DNA of 64,000 bases from NCBI GenBank assembly GCA_013146195.2, contig CM028379.1, positions 55,067,693 to 55,131,692 of the forward strand, read 5' to 3'. Made by a program: the position numbers and the translations under genes. The first letter of the stretch is position 1. Each line of letters starts with the position of its first letter. The notes beneath the pieces were generated by a model that had not been told where the DNA came from, did not search any database, and saw nothing but the letters and a program-made list of their open reading frames with translations. Of the stretch, positions 30,311 through 41,952 are shown piece after piece. Origin of the DNA: Codonopsis lanceolata. Taxonomy: Eukaryota; Streptophyta; Magnoliopsida; Asterales; Campanulaceae.

Positions 30311-31605
30311 TGTAAACACCCCAATTTCGTACCCCTGGTATGTAACATTGACATACGATATCAAGACTTGTTGAAACTTAACAAATGTCAAGTTACAGGG
30401 TTTAAAAATGCAAAAGACAAAGCAGGATGCGTAAAACAGTGAAATGCAGGGGCTAGAGTGTCATAAATGAGGCAAAGTTTGAAGGCCTGGTGCTGCCACA
30501 AAGCCTTGTGGGCGCGGCGCCCATCATGCATGGGTTCGGCACCAAGCCCCCAAACAGTGCTCCCCGTTTTAACGCATTGCACAAGCCTTCAAGCGTGCGG
30601 TACAAGCAGACGAGCATAAGAAGAAAATCGCAAATGCCAGCGGTGTCCCTCCTCTCACCTATAAATAGAGGTGTCTGCTTCAGTTTTTGACACACATACA
30701 GAAAGCCACTATTACGCTGTGCGTTTATTTTACGCCGTGATAGAGAGCGATCGTGAGATAGTGAGTTCCCCCTTCTACAAAGCCTCGAAGCTCTGCCAAA
30801 TCTCTTCCAAACACAAAACCAACCGGTCAAAGTGAGTCTTAGCCTCCCAGCTAGCTTTCCACCCTATTTCCCCGGTCCAAAAATCCCAAAAAGAGCAGTT
30901 GCTCTGCCTGAATCCAAAGTGAGTCTTGCACTTTTCCGTTTTCCCCTAAACAAGGGAGGGTGGGAATGAATGGGTGATGTATTTCCTGCATCTTGTTTTC
31001 CCCTAAACAATGGATGATGAGATGCGGGGAGCCCAAAGCACTCATAGCGGTCCAAAATAAACCTAAGGTCATGGTGAGGCTCGCAACATCCTTTTTTTTG
31101 GACTTTCCCGTTTTCCCCAAAACGAGGGACGATGAGAATGAAAAGGGTGATGCATTTTCTGTGCCTTGTCTTCCCCTAAATAAGGGAGGGTGAGATACGG
31201 AGAAATCTCAGGCGCTCATAATGACCTAAGGCTATTTTCGAAAAGTCCATAGTGAGGCAGGGCGTGTTCCCACTCGCTTTCACAACATCCTTTTTTTTGC
31301 ACTTTTCCGTTTTCCCCTAAATAAGGGACGATGGGAATGAAAAGGGTGATGCATTTTATGTATCTTATTTTCCCCTAAACAAGGGAGGGTGAGATACAGA
31401 GAAATCCAAAGTTCTCATAATGGACCAAAACTCACTCGGTGACCGAGGCGTATTCAACGCGTTTTTTGACAACACCCTTTCCGCATTTTTAATTTCGTCT
31501 TCCCCTAAACAAGGGAGGGTGGAATGGAAAGTGTGGTGTTCCTTCCGCAACTCGCGTTCCCCTAAAAAGGTAGCGTGGTATCCGGGAGATCCCGGGGCTC
31601 CCATA
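30311..31605 (+). repeat. Tat-2 3' LTR, internally deleted
   Basis: Starts TGTAAACACC (5' LTR: TGTAGACACC) and ends GGCTCCCATA (5' LTR: GGCACCCACA), 1,295 bp against 1,928 bp. Alignment breaks near 30918: the part equal to 12306-12957, with the AGCAGTTGCT modules and the conserved hairpin, is absent. The rest differs by scattered substitutions, so the insertion is old. TATA box at 30660-30669. Flanked on the right by CATTC. Confidence 0.9.
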
Positions 31606-31890
31606 CATTCCCACCATGGTGTAGAATTCCTCAAATGTGGGACATATCTCATTCAAAGAAAAGTTAAAGAGATGACTCTGCACCGACCAGAATCTAGATG
31701 ATGCCCTCATTATGTCCCAGTTTATACGAAGGACCCACCATGAAAGGAGGCAACGGTACCCATAAACATGGTCAAACCATTCCCGTTCATCTTCGCGTAA
31801 AGAAGGGATCCGGTAATCAAATGAAGTTTTGTATATTTCGATCTCCAGGGCTGTATGAGTACGCTCGACCATTTCTAAAGAGAAGGGCAT
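31606..31890 (-). pseudogene. Tat-1 antisense DUF7745-like gene, 5' part
   Basis: Starts at ATG 31890 (MPFSLEMVERTHTALEIEIY), with YGYRCLLSWWVLRINWDIMR, ASSRFWSVQSHLFNF and EICPTFEEFYTMVG, then stops at the Tat-2 insertion. It continues at 11710 on the same strand. The N-terminus aligns with residues 1-95 of the Tat-2 gene at 25331, and unlike that copy has no frameshift here. Confidence 0.75.
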
Positions 31891-32584
31891 AAGATTTTAT
31901 ATCCGACTGGATAAGAGAAAGACAAAACAAATAGAGAACTCAGATATGCTTATTACTTGAAGAAAGAAAGAAAGAAAGAGAATGGTGTGAAATAAACGTT
32001 GCCCGAGTCCTCTTTTATACTAAAAATTGAAGGAACGACCGAATATCAACACAGTGCATGAATAGTGGCCAAAACAGGAATGCACATGGAAAGGCTTGGG
32101 CACCGCCCATAGCCTCTCCAGGAGCCGCACCCTCTTCCACCATGGACGGCGCCCATGGGTCCTCCACTATCCCCCCGAAACTGCCTCGTATCCCAGTTTT
32201 CGACCCCGGCTGCTCCGCTGTTTGCACTGTTCGTTCACAAGAAAAGAAAGAAAAGAATGAGGCTAGGCACTTAGCCCTCACCAACTAAGGATTTAATCAG
32301 ACACGGAAGAGGCGGCTGCTTCTCTTTCCCTCGCAAAGCACAAGATAACCCCGTTTTAAATCCAAAGGTGTATCCCTCCAAGCCTTCATTCTTAAATCGC
32401 AGTGTGCCTTTGCTTTAGAAAATGGTTTAGTTTTCTTTTATTTTAGGCATTCCTAGAATAATTGAGTCTTTATATCTCTTTTATCATACATCGTAGAATA
32501 AAAATAAACTGCAGGAAAAGAAAAAATCCCCAAAAATAATAAGTGCAGGAAAAAGAAGAATAGTGGGCATGTGAAAATCTACTC
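31891..32584 (-). other. Intergenic DNA between the two antisense genes of Tat-1
   Basis: About 690 bp with no convincing gene, against 242 bp in Tat-2. Includes an AAAG run near 31963-31980 and a GC-richer patch (32080-32220) that resembles plant unique DNA or an LTR piece but gives only short frames. Confidence 0.5.
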
Positions 32585-33972
32585 CTATCCAAGCCTCGAT
32601 CCGCCGGCCTCATCATCATCATTTTCATGGTGCTTGGCCCGATGCACGCCATCATTCCCTCTGCAAGTAAACTCATTCAACAGCCTCTGATATAGCTTGG
32701 CGATGCCAAAGAAGCCCTTCACTACTTTCCGGTACGAGGAAACATCCACCTAAAAAGAAAAAAAAAACAACAAAGAGGAAAGTATGTCATAAAAAAAATA
32801 TTACTGAAAGGAAAGGAAGTAGAAAATACAAAATGAAAAGTATACCACGCGGGCCCTCTCGGGAATTTGAAACCGCTCTGGGACCTCGGTATCAGGCAAA
32901 GCCTCCTCCATAAGTCTTCCCTCGTGATGATACTAGAAAGTGGAGAAGTCTTCAGCAGAAACAAAATAATCCAGCTGCTCATCGGGAATAATCGGCATCG
33001 AGATGTCGATGCATGCCTAATGGATGAAGCACTATCCTTAAGAAATCCTCGTAAGCCATAATGGGATAATCCTCACGAGGAACGATGTGTCTGGATAGAT
33101 AATGGTACCGGTTCGGAAGGAAATCGGTACAATCACCCATGCAGGTGGTGCAGGAGGTGTCACTGGAGGCATCGGATAAAGGAAATGCTAGTGGTTAACC
33201 CGCTCGCCCATATATAAGAAAGTCGACCATGATCGACACCATCAGAATCCGGCAGCTGCTCATCTCAAAAGAAATCAAATATGGTCCAGCTAGACCCCTC
33301 CAGGGAGATAAGTGTACAGTACCCGAGCTCGAGCTCACAATCCGATCCCGCACCTTGGTCAAGCTGCGACCGTCTCGGTCCTCCTTACCTGGTTTGCAAT
33401 CACAAACTCAGCCAAGAATGGTGGTTCGTGAATGCGGTTATGCAATGGGCCCGGAGTAAAATAAAAGATCGAATAGGCCCACACCTGCAAAAGAAAAAAA
33501 GAGAGAGAGAAAGTCAGTCAGAAAAAAAATTAAAAAAAAAAGAAAAAGAAGAAAAATCAATGCTGGCAAGTACTAAAAGCAGGAAAGAAAAGAATACCTC
33601 CCAAGCCGGACAAAACTGTCAAGGACCCGAGAATCATTGCGGTTGGCCCGATCCATAGATGCGTACAACTCAGCCAACCCTGCCTGCCCCCAGTCATAAA
33701 TAGAGACCCGATAGAAATCCCGGAGGTATCCCATGAGAGAGACCCGCATAGTGGTAGATGAATTGGCAAAAAGTGACATGCCCAGGAAAAAGAACAAAAA
33801 TGCCCTGGCAACACGAACCACAGCCTCGTCGTCATCATTGCCAACTTGCCCGACATGCTATTCCAGCCAACTCTTAACACTGCCTATCCGGATCTCATCG
33901 GTAATCTTGTAATCTGGCTCGAAGCCCAAGAGGTCCACGACCACATCATGTTGATGCCTAAGGGTATAATCT

Positions 33973-36900
33973 TGTGGCAACCCGACCTAGGTCCGAGGTG
34001 GAACCGCGGGTCGGACCGCCCAAATAGGAGGGAAACAAGTAAACACATAAACATGCAAGGACTCAATTTAAGAAAACAACATGATGCAACATTGGAGACG
34101 TAACACGCCTCGACACCAAAAGGCCGAAATTTTAAAAACATTTCCTGATATAACAGTTAAGCAATTAAACCAAGTCATCGGCGACACTACATGCCGGAAC
34201 CCAAGCTAGCAGTTAATGGACAAGAATTAAATAAGAGCTAATAGGATGCTCAGCGGAAGACTTATACGTAGTGAACTAATCAACATGATAACCAAAGCTC
34301 GGCTTACACACATTGCCGGCATCAAAAGGATTACAAGTACTACAAGTGATAACACTACAAGTAGCTAAATAAAGGAAGCAAGTACAAGTTCTAAACACAT
34401 TCCCAAGCATAGTCTAAATGACTTGCTTTAAAACCCGTCGTCCTTGCAAATTACAAAAGAAGGAAGAGGACAACTAAACCTCTTCAACTACAACGTCGGA
34501 CCAAAAGAGGAATAGAGGAAACACGAACACTTCAAGCCTCAGTGAGAAGGACCTGCTTTGCTAGGATCTAAAGCAGTAAATGGGAATGGGTAAGTCATAA
34601 AGACTTGTAAGCTATCAATCATGCATGTCATGGCAATATGCAACATACAAGGTAAGATATCATCACATAAGCATATAGATCATTTATCCAAGATGCACAT
34701 TGTTTCACATAGGTGCTCGTAATTAAATCACATAGGATAAGGATATATGGAGAGCCGGTGACGCTACGTAGTTCCTGCATACAAGAGTTATCTGGAATGT
34801 GAGGTGTCAGATGGTTGTGAATACATCGACCTTCCGAGGAGATGCCCGGATAGACACCAATGCGCTCTAATGGTTACAACAAAGGGGCTACTTCCCCACT
34901 GTGGCCACAGTTGAGGCGTGTGTGTACAAGGACAGGTATGCCAGCTGGACTCATGCAAATGCCAATTGCCAAGTAGTGTTTACTTAACAAATTCTCAAGT
35001 AGAGAGCGAGGTCGACATGAGCGATCTCGTTCATGACAAGTAATTATTCTCATCAATAATCAAGTAGGGTTGAGTTCGACAAGAGCGAAACTCAACATGT
35101 CAAATAGGCATTCTATTATATGACATTTAAATTAAGCATGGTAATCAATCCAATTCAAGAGTCTAGAATTAATATTCTTAGTGAAACATATTTAGAACGT
35201 CACATGGATTGATCATTGAGCCGGTATTGTTCAATGGCTCACTAAAATGGACTCCGTTGAGTCGTCTCTATAAATTCATCCAATAGAGTTTAAACGCTAA
35301 ATGCATTCTAAACCCTTTTCTAAGTTCTCGTATAGGATAGACTAGGCCATTAATCCAAATAATAACCATAGTCAAGAATTATCATCAATTCATAATTTAT
35401 GGAACCCTAGAATCATAATTTCCAAAGGTTGTTAAAAGTCAATGGTCCAAGAATAGTAGTTATTCCAAATGAAGCATAGAACACATTTTACTTTAGGCTT
35501 AGGACCAAAACAACAAGATGAACAATTCATAGTTTATGGAACCCTAGAATCATAATCTCTAAAAGTTGTCAAAAGTCAATAGTCCAAGAACAATAATTAT
35601 TCCAAATGGGGCATAGAACACATTTAATTCTAGGCTTAGGACCAAAACAACAAAATGCGTATGTCACTCAAAAATCCCATAAACTCAATTCATCATCAAA
35701 CATGGTATAGACATGGTAGGAGCATGGGAAACATGAGAAAAAAAGGGATAGCATGACATTTCTAGCATACATCCTAAGGGGAATCAATAGCTTACCTTAC
35801 ACCAAGGAAAAATATGAAATGAACAAAATCTAATCGGATAGAATCGTGCTCCTCGTCGATAGCTTCAATTTGGTGGTCTCGGATTGGCAATCGGAGTTCG
35901 GGAGCTCAAGTTATGGAGGAAACACACACTAATCTCCCCTCACCATTCACACGCAAGAGCTTGGGAAGAGAAAGAAAAATTTTACTGCAATGGGGGGTTT
36001 AATGGCTGATCACAAAGGTGGGAGACTTATATATGACATGCAAATGTGGGTGGAAATCCACATGTCACATGGAGGATGAGTGGAAATACACATGTCTAAA
36101 TGGAGGATGAATGAGATTAGGCTTAAGCAAACTTAATTAGGGTCTAATATGAGGGATTAGGGTCACTAAGGATGGGGGTTAAATGGGTTAAATGGGTCAC
36201 CAATTCATATTGAAGAAAAATCCCGTAGTGTGCATTTCAGGAGGATGCGGTCGCATCATATATGGACCATGCGAGCGCATGGTCATGTTGACAGCCCAAA
36301 TTCATTTTGTTGTGCTCTTAGTACTGTTCTGCGAGCCAATGACCAAAAATCGATGCGAGCGCGAGGTTCAGCCCTTGAACATGGTCTAAACTTGTCCTAA
36401 ATGGTCTCAAACTCATGGGCAACCATTCTAAGGTGTAACCCAACTCAAAACAAGTCGGAAACACACCCAAACAACATGCGAAAACAAGTTAAAACAAGTC
36501 TCGAATCATGCGACGAATGGCCAACAAATCAAACACGAATCAAACACAACCCAAACTAGAACAACTTGAACATGAACAAGACTTGTTTAAACATGGATAA
36601 GACCTGAATAATTGGCCTAGAGCTCAATGAACATCTCGCAAGACGAAACACAAGCAACAAGGGCAAACACTAAGACTCAAACGAAGCAACAAAGCTTCTA
36701 AACTTCCAACAAAGCATACTATGATCAAGATGAATGTTATAAGTCATATATGCAAGGTAATAGAACTCCAACAAGACTTGGTTAAGTGCTAACATGCTAA
36801 GATGAATACTCAAAGAACTAACGACAAAGTATGCAACGCATAGAAGACATTCAAACGACTATGATCGTAACAAACCTAATGCAAGCATGATATGAACAAT

Positions 36901-36979
36901 ATGAACTCTCTAACATGTTAAGGCATATGTTAAGCATGTTATAATGATGTTATACAAGTAATGGGTTTGGGTTCTCACA
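33973..36979 (+). repeat. Solo LTR (family X), 3,007 bp
   Basis: Inverted ends TGTGGCAACCC and GGGTTCTCACA, flanked by AATCT (33968-33972) and AATTT (36980-36984), a five-base target duplication with one change. It interrupts exon 2 of the Tat-1 PMD gene; without it the sequence agrees with 27000-27110. It has palindromes GATGCG/CGCATC (36243-36256) and GACCATGCG/CGCATGGTC (36265-36284). No primer site or coding region inside, so it is a solo LTR and a very long one. Confidence 0.9.
35389..35655 (+). repeat. Tandem duplication inside the family X solo LTR
   Basis: About 133 bp beginning AATTCATAATTTATGGAACC is repeated from 35523. The copy at 1-1721 has only one unit (about 275-415), so the duplication arose in this lineage. 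Confidence 0.8.
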
Positions 36980-37270
36980 AATTTGGCTTCAAAGCTCGCC
37001 AATACCGGTAGGAATGCCTGTGATCGCAGCGAAATCACAGAGGGTCATAGTGGCCTCGCCCTAGCTAAAATGAAATGAATGGTTGGTATCCCACCAATAA
37101 TCCCGCAGAACCTCGAAGATAGGCATATAACTACGAAAAGGGCGAAAAGGTGGCAGGAATACTCCAAAACCAGAATGCTCCACTAGAAGCTGCGCCTGCA
37201 AAGACATTAAATTATAAATGGTGGCGACTTTATCACAGCTAGCCCGAACCCTAGCAAGAGCCTTACGTGC

Positions 37271-38330
37271 CTGAAAATAAAAGAATTGAAGAGCAACATC
37301 TCAGAATAAAAAAAAAGGGAAGAAAAAGGGAGGTAAACTCTTATCTTTTATTAGCCCCTTATACATGCCATAAAATTATGCCATGTCCAAAAATATATGA
37401 TAATATGCATATATAATATACATGTTGCATTTCTTTTGCATGCATTTAGAAAATACCTATGTTGCATTTTCACATGCCTTGTTTTAAATAATAATAATAA
37501 TAAAATATAAAAAAATGAAAAAAAAATATTGGCATGCGTCATTCTCTTTAAAACATCTGTTATGTGCATTTATCTCAAAATATGTGGATATTGCATTATT
37601 AGAAATGATAAATGTTGCATGTTCACTAAAAGAATATTGTACGTTGCACTCTCGCATGTATTTTCTTTCAAGAAAAAAAAAATTGCCCCTTAGGCATACT
37701 AAATAAAATATCCATGTTGCATTTTTTCCAAGCATTAATGGTGCATTTTGCATTTGCATTTTCATGCATGAAACATATAGTACAAGCATAATAATAAAAT
37801 GTGACAAATGATAAATGCATGTATTACTTTACTTTAGCATCCATCATGAGCATTTACCTCCAAGTATTTGCATATTGCATTATGAGAATAAAAATGTTGC
37901 ATGCATTAAAAAGAGAAAATATCCGTTGCATTTTGCATATGAAAAATATACTCGTAGCATGTGCATGTACCCAAAAAAAAATCTGAAAAAATGCAGCATT
38001 TGCCCGAAAAGCCTATCGCATGAGCATACATTATCTAAAAATATGTGTAGCACGAGCATGCATCATTAGAACTAAAATATATCAGTTACATGAAATATGC
38101 ATCGCTGAATCAAATAGTGCCAATTGTACAAATATGCATCACAAAATTAAATAGCATGAATTTCATGTCTTTGCTATGTTATAAATACCAAATCGCATCA
38201 TTTTAGTATAAATATTGCATGCATAAGCATTAAAATCAAAAGCATGTATACTCCAAAAAGCCCAAAAACAGCAAGATCGGGAAAAATTCAAGAAATTCAA
38301 CCAGGTGGGTGAAGAAAAAAGAAAACTTAC
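37271..38330 (-). other. Intron 1 of the Tat-1 PMD gene, TGCAT-rich
   Basis: About 1.06 kb, AT-rich, with dense TGCAT/ATGCA strings (for example 37740-37770 and 38200-38250). Donor GTAAG at 38326-38330, acceptor CAG at 37271-37273. Very close in length to the Tat-2 intron. Confidence 0.7.
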
Positions 38331-38639
38331 AACCGGATTTTGAAGATTCGAGACATGGGTGTGTCGATCTCGGAGTATGTTGCTCTAGTCGTCCTTGGAA
38401 TACCAATATTTGACAACATTTCGGCTTAGAGGAGGAAGCTCCCAGTGTTCTTTACAGATTCCGGGTGCTCGACGATTTCCCCTTCCTAGATCTTGAGGAA
38501 GAAGCCATCTGTCAAACAAAATAATCAATTTGGCGAAAGAAAATCAAGAAAAAGCGAAGAAAATGAAGGATAAATCTTTGTCGGCAACAATGGTGGAAGA
38601 AGGAACGAAGGAGAAGAAAATGGAAATGGGTTAAGTGAG

Positions 38640-38860
38640 CTACTGCTCACTCTCTGCCTGTAAATCATAAAAGGGGTGGAAAGTTTCACTTTCGCCCCCT
38701 CCAAAGTTCAAGTGCAACACTTAAACTTCCAAGTTTGCCCAAATCTCGAAATGACCCTGGAACCTTAAAGGAAAGTTAACAAAGTTAGCTTTGTTAACAA
38801 AAAGCGAAGGCCATCCATCAAAAATAAAAAGAAAACTCATATCTCCAGCAAGTTAGTCAC
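38640..38860 (-). promoter_or_regulatory. Conserved block upstream of the Tat-1 PMD gene
   Basis: Counterpart of 28730-28960. It carries the same GTTAACAAAG string and Gly-free purine block, 130-350 bp upstream of ATG 38508. A purine-rich tract (38915-39105) lies beyond it. Non-coding. Confidence 0.55.
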
Positions 38861-39148
38861 AAGAAGAGCGGAAAAGAAAGAATTATGCCATTCCTATCCC
38901 CAGCAGGGTGCCTGAAGAAAAAGAAAAGCAAAAAAGTGAGAAAAGGCAAAGAAAAAAAAGGCAAAAAAAAAGAGAAGAAACAAAAGCAAGAAAGCAAAAA
39001 AAAAAAACAGAGAAAAAAAGCAAAGAGAAAAAAAAGAGAGCACAAAAGCAAGAAAGAAAGAAAGAAAAAGAAAGTAAAAGAAAGAACAAAGGAAGGAAAG
39101 GTAAAGTATTAGTATTTTGCCTGTTGCATGCATTTTATCTGTGGTTTA

Positions 39149-39600
39149 TTGGATTATCTCCTCGAGGGGTGCGAACCTCGGGACATGGAATAATCAAGTT
39201 GTTATCCTATCTGAGTTGATTGTTGGACTATCTCCTCGAGGGTGCGAACCCCGAGACGTGAAATAATCGGTGGCATGATATCCCATCTGGGTTGTTAGAT
39301 CATTCTCCTCGAGAGGTGCATACCCCGGGATGTGGAAATGATTAGTTGTAGTTAGTTAGACTAGTTTAGTTAGCTGTAGGATTATCTCCTCGAGGGGTGC
39401 GAACCCCGGGACGAGGAATGATTGGTTTCATCTATCCCACCCAGAGTTGTTGTTGGATCATTCTCCTCGAGGGGTGCATACCTCGGGACGTGGAAATGAT
39501 TGGTTTTATCCCAGTATCCCACCAGTTTGAGTTGGATTATCTCCTCGAGGGGTGTAGACCTCGGGACGTGGAATAATCAGGATCCCATCCATCCCACCAA
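39149..39600 (+). repeat. Array of six hairpin units in the Tat-1 3' region
   Basis: Six units of about 70-82 bp, each with GAT(T/C)AT...AT(A/G)AT(C/T) arms around CTCCTCGAGGGGTGCGAACC-like cores. Arms: 39152/39190 GATTAT-ATAATC; 39226/39263 GACTAT-ATAATC; 39298/39337 GATCATT-AATGATT; 39380/39417 GATTAT-AATGATT; 39456/39495 GATCATT-AATGATT; 39535/39573 GATTAT-ATAATC. The inner part pairs as GGGGT-gcga-ACCCC or CGAGG...CCTCG. It corresponds in position to 29484-29960 but shares only this unit type. Confidence 0.8.
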
Positions 39601-39870
39601 ATGGGTGTTGTTTGTTTGCATGAGACCGAACTACATTTGGTCTAATTCCTGAGAAAGTGATACGTAGGCAGCCTATTTCGGTAGGTGCGACCATCAAGAC
39701 ATTTTATTGCATATCTACTTAAAAACTACGATAACCTGCTATAACTTACTAAATATGTCTAGGGTATGTGAGATTTGAACTACATCCTAAACTGTCGCAT
39801 CTATAAAATACAGCATATTGCATTCCTCCCCATTATAATTTCCACGAAATTTGGGAGTCTATTTCTTATC

Positions 39871-39931
39871 AACGATGTTTGTTTACTTGGTAAGTTTCGG
39901 TTTACTTGTAAACTCCATCATTGAGGGGCTC
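39871..39931 (+). promoter_or_regulatory. Hairpin and polypurine tract of Tat-1
   Basis: AACGATG (39871-39877) faces CATCATT (39916-39922), with GTTTAC and GTAAAC inside, then GAGGGGCTC up to the LTR at 39932. Same layout as 30250-30310. Confidence 0.75.
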
Positions 39932-40162
39932 TATAGACACCCCAATTTCGTTACCCCTAATATGTAACATGACATGAAATATCAAGACCAGTTAAAAAGC
40001 TAACAAATGTCAAGTTACAGTGTCAAAAATGCAAAAAAGCAAAAGCATGATGCGTAAATAGTGAAATGCAGGGGGCCTAAGTTCCAAAAAGAAGAGGAAA
40101 AAGGGATCCAGACGCTGTCCATGTCCACTGCAGGCGCCGCCCTAGCTTCCTCCTTGGGTGGC
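39932..40162 (+). repeat. Tat-1 3' LTR, first part
   Basis: Begins TATAGACACCCCAATTTCG (expected TGTAGACACC, one change at base two) directly after the polypurine tract. It is interrupted at 40163 by an inverted solo LTR and resumes at 41953. Confidence 0.85.
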
Positions 40163-41947
40163 TGTGGGTCGCCCGGGATGCGCCCGCGCCCCGCGTGCCC
40201 TTGGATAGGGGTGCGCGTACATGCGGATACGGGACACCACTGCTCTCATTCCATTCTCCCTTATTTAGGAGAAAACAAAATTAAAAGTGCGAGAGGAGTG
40301 CTGTCTAAAATAGCGCGTTGGAATACGCCTCGATTGACTTTAGTGGATTTTTGGTCAAATATGGGAGCTTTGGGTTTCCTGCATCAAGTTATCCCTTGTT
40401 TAGGGGATACCAGGATATAGGAATACATCACCCTTTCATTCTCATTCTCCCTTTTTTAGGGAAAAACGGAAAAGTGCAAAAAAGGATGTTGCGAGGACCC
40501 ACTATGGATTTTATGAAAATAGACTTATGGCCTATTTCGGATCACTATGGGTGCTTTGGGTTTCCTGCATCAAGTTATCCCTTGTTTAGGGGATACCAGG
40601 ATATAGGAATACATCACCCTTTCATTCTCATTCTCCCTTTTTTAGGGGAAAACGGAAAGTGCAAGAAAGGAGTGTTGCGACGCCCCACTGGATCCAAAAT
40701 GTCTTATAGAGTCGCGATCTTAATTTTAAGGCAAAAATAAAGAAAAACCAAAAAAAGAAAAACCAGAGATTGCAAAACGGGTTCGGAGGCTAAGTTACGA
40801 GTTAGGAAGGTGCTAGGCACCCAACTCGCCCTTTCGGTCTCAAAAGCGGTTTTTGGCTAAAGTATGCTTTTTGTTATATTTATTTAGCAAATAAACAAAG
40901 CATTAAAAGACAGGAAATAAAAGCAAATACATCCGCGTCTACATTATTTACGGACTTGCAACTGTTTCTTTACAATAATTACAGATATATTTAAAAATAT
41001 TTGGTCATTATAACGGCTTTTTTACATAATATTTTCTAACTAAATCCGGGCAGCACAACGGCTTATTACATTGGGCCGGATTTGAAAATAACTTTTATAA
41101 AAATAACTCCCTTAAAGGCTATTAGCCTATTACCTTTTAGAGCGGGGAGTGCTCGCTCTGTCCTTCTCGAGAGAGGGAGACTTTTTATGCTGCTGCTGCT
41201 GTGGTTTGGGCAGAGTAACAACTTATTTTTGGTGGTTTTGGCTTGCTTACTCGGGCAGAGTAACGGCTTACTTTTGGTGATTTTGGCCTATTTATTTGGG
41301 CGGAGTAACGACTTACTTTTGGTGGTTTTAGCCTATTTACTCGGACAGAGTAACAACTTACTTTATGGTTTTTTGGGCCGGGGAAATAGGGTGGATACCT
41401 AACTAAAGGGCTAGGGATCAATTTAACCGGTTGGTTTTTGGTTTGGCGAAGTTTTGGCAGGGTTTTGAAGCTTTATAGAAGGATCACTCCCTATCTCACT
41501 TCACTCTCTATTTTCTCAGCGTTAAGACAACGTAGAGAAATTTTATCGGCGTTTTCTCTCTTGGTTTCTTCTGGGCTTCTGAAAGTGAGCCCCAAGCTCT
41601 GTATTTATAGCTTGGGAAGGGGACTCATCGGGGATTAAAAATCCTCTCTTGGCGCTTAAATCCCTTGTACCCTGTCCATCAAAAGTTGCACAATCGCGTT
41701 AGCGGGAGGAATCAGCTCCACAGGCGCCGCCATATGCTCCTTTTGGCGCCGCGCAAGGCCTTTTAGGCAGCTAAACTCATTCCTTTCTTATTTTGACGCT
41801 TTAGCCCCTGTATTTTACTGTTTTACGCATCATGCTTTGCCTTTTGCATTTTTTAACTCCTGTAACTTGACATTTGTTAAGTTTAAACAGTTCTTGATAT
41901 CACATACCAGAGTTACATATCAGGGGTACGAAATTGAGGTGTCTACA
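40163..41947 (-). repeat. Inverted solo LTR of the Tat family
   Basis: On the minus strand it runs from TGTAGACACC (41947) to CGACCCACA (40163), 1,785 bp, flanked by the perfect target duplication GTGGC (40158-40162 and 41948-41952). It inserted into the 3' LTR of Tat-1, a relative of itself. It has a TATA box (41602-41610), four TCGGGCAGAGTAAC modules (41210-41360), the conserved hairpin (40799-40829) and two nearly identical repeats (40370-40480 and 40555-40660). Confidence 0.92.
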
Positions 41948-41952
41948 GTGGC

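Larger units (their letters stand above)
11711..31605 (+). mobile_element. Tat-2: complete nested Ty3/gypsy Tat-type element (Ogre/Retand-like), degenerate
   Basis: It is bounded by LTRs beginning TGTAGACACC/TGTAAACACC and ending CCCACA/CCCATA, and flanked by CATTC on both sides. At 19,895 bp (18,587 without the solo LTR at 16572-17879) it is in the size range of Ogre-type elements. Inside, in order, are: primer site, leader with a TAA microsatellite, gag, protease with G-patch, RT-RNase H, a second archaeal-type RNase H, integrase, antisense DUF7745-like gene, antisense PMD gene, hairpin array, polypurine tract. The second RNase H and the G-patch are marks of the Tat clade. Stops in gag, RT and IN make it non-autonomous. 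Unlike typical Ogre I see no extra ORF ahead of gag, which with the antisense genes points to a Retand-like form. Confidence 0.9.
32585..38508 (-). pseudogene. Tat-1 antisense PMD-type gene, four exons, split by a solo LTR
   Basis: Exon 1 38331-38508 (ATG 38508, MASSSRSRKGK, later KYWYSKDD and THVSNLQNP), exon 2 37270-36980 plus 33972-33598, exon 3 33484-32846, exon 4 32749-32585. Intron borders are GT/AG at each site I could place. Exon 2 gives MTLCDFAAITGIPTGIGELA, KITDEIRIGSVKSWL, VVRVARAFLFFFLGMSLFAN and DWGQAGLAELYASMDRANRN, the PMD hallmarks. Exon 4 gives GFFGIAKLYQRLLNEFTCRG and a short Asp-rich tail. Stops in exon 1 (near 38452), exon 2 (near 37062 and 33870) and frameshifts in exon 3 make it non-functional. 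Exon 3 lacks the TGA shared by the other two copies. Confidence 0.7.

Noticed and set aside
32080..32290. GC-rich patch as a host exon
   Set aside because: Frames are short, contain no motif and lie within Tat-1 between two antisense genes.
38857..39219. Overlapping Lys-rich and Phe-rich ORFs
   Set aside because: Same explanation: an almost pure A/G tract in the Tat-1 3' region.
39149..39600. Regular palindromic repeats resembling a CRISPR array
   Set aside because: Units of 70-82 bp vary in length and sequence, spacers are themselves repeated, there are no cas genes and the DNA is a plant retrotransposon.
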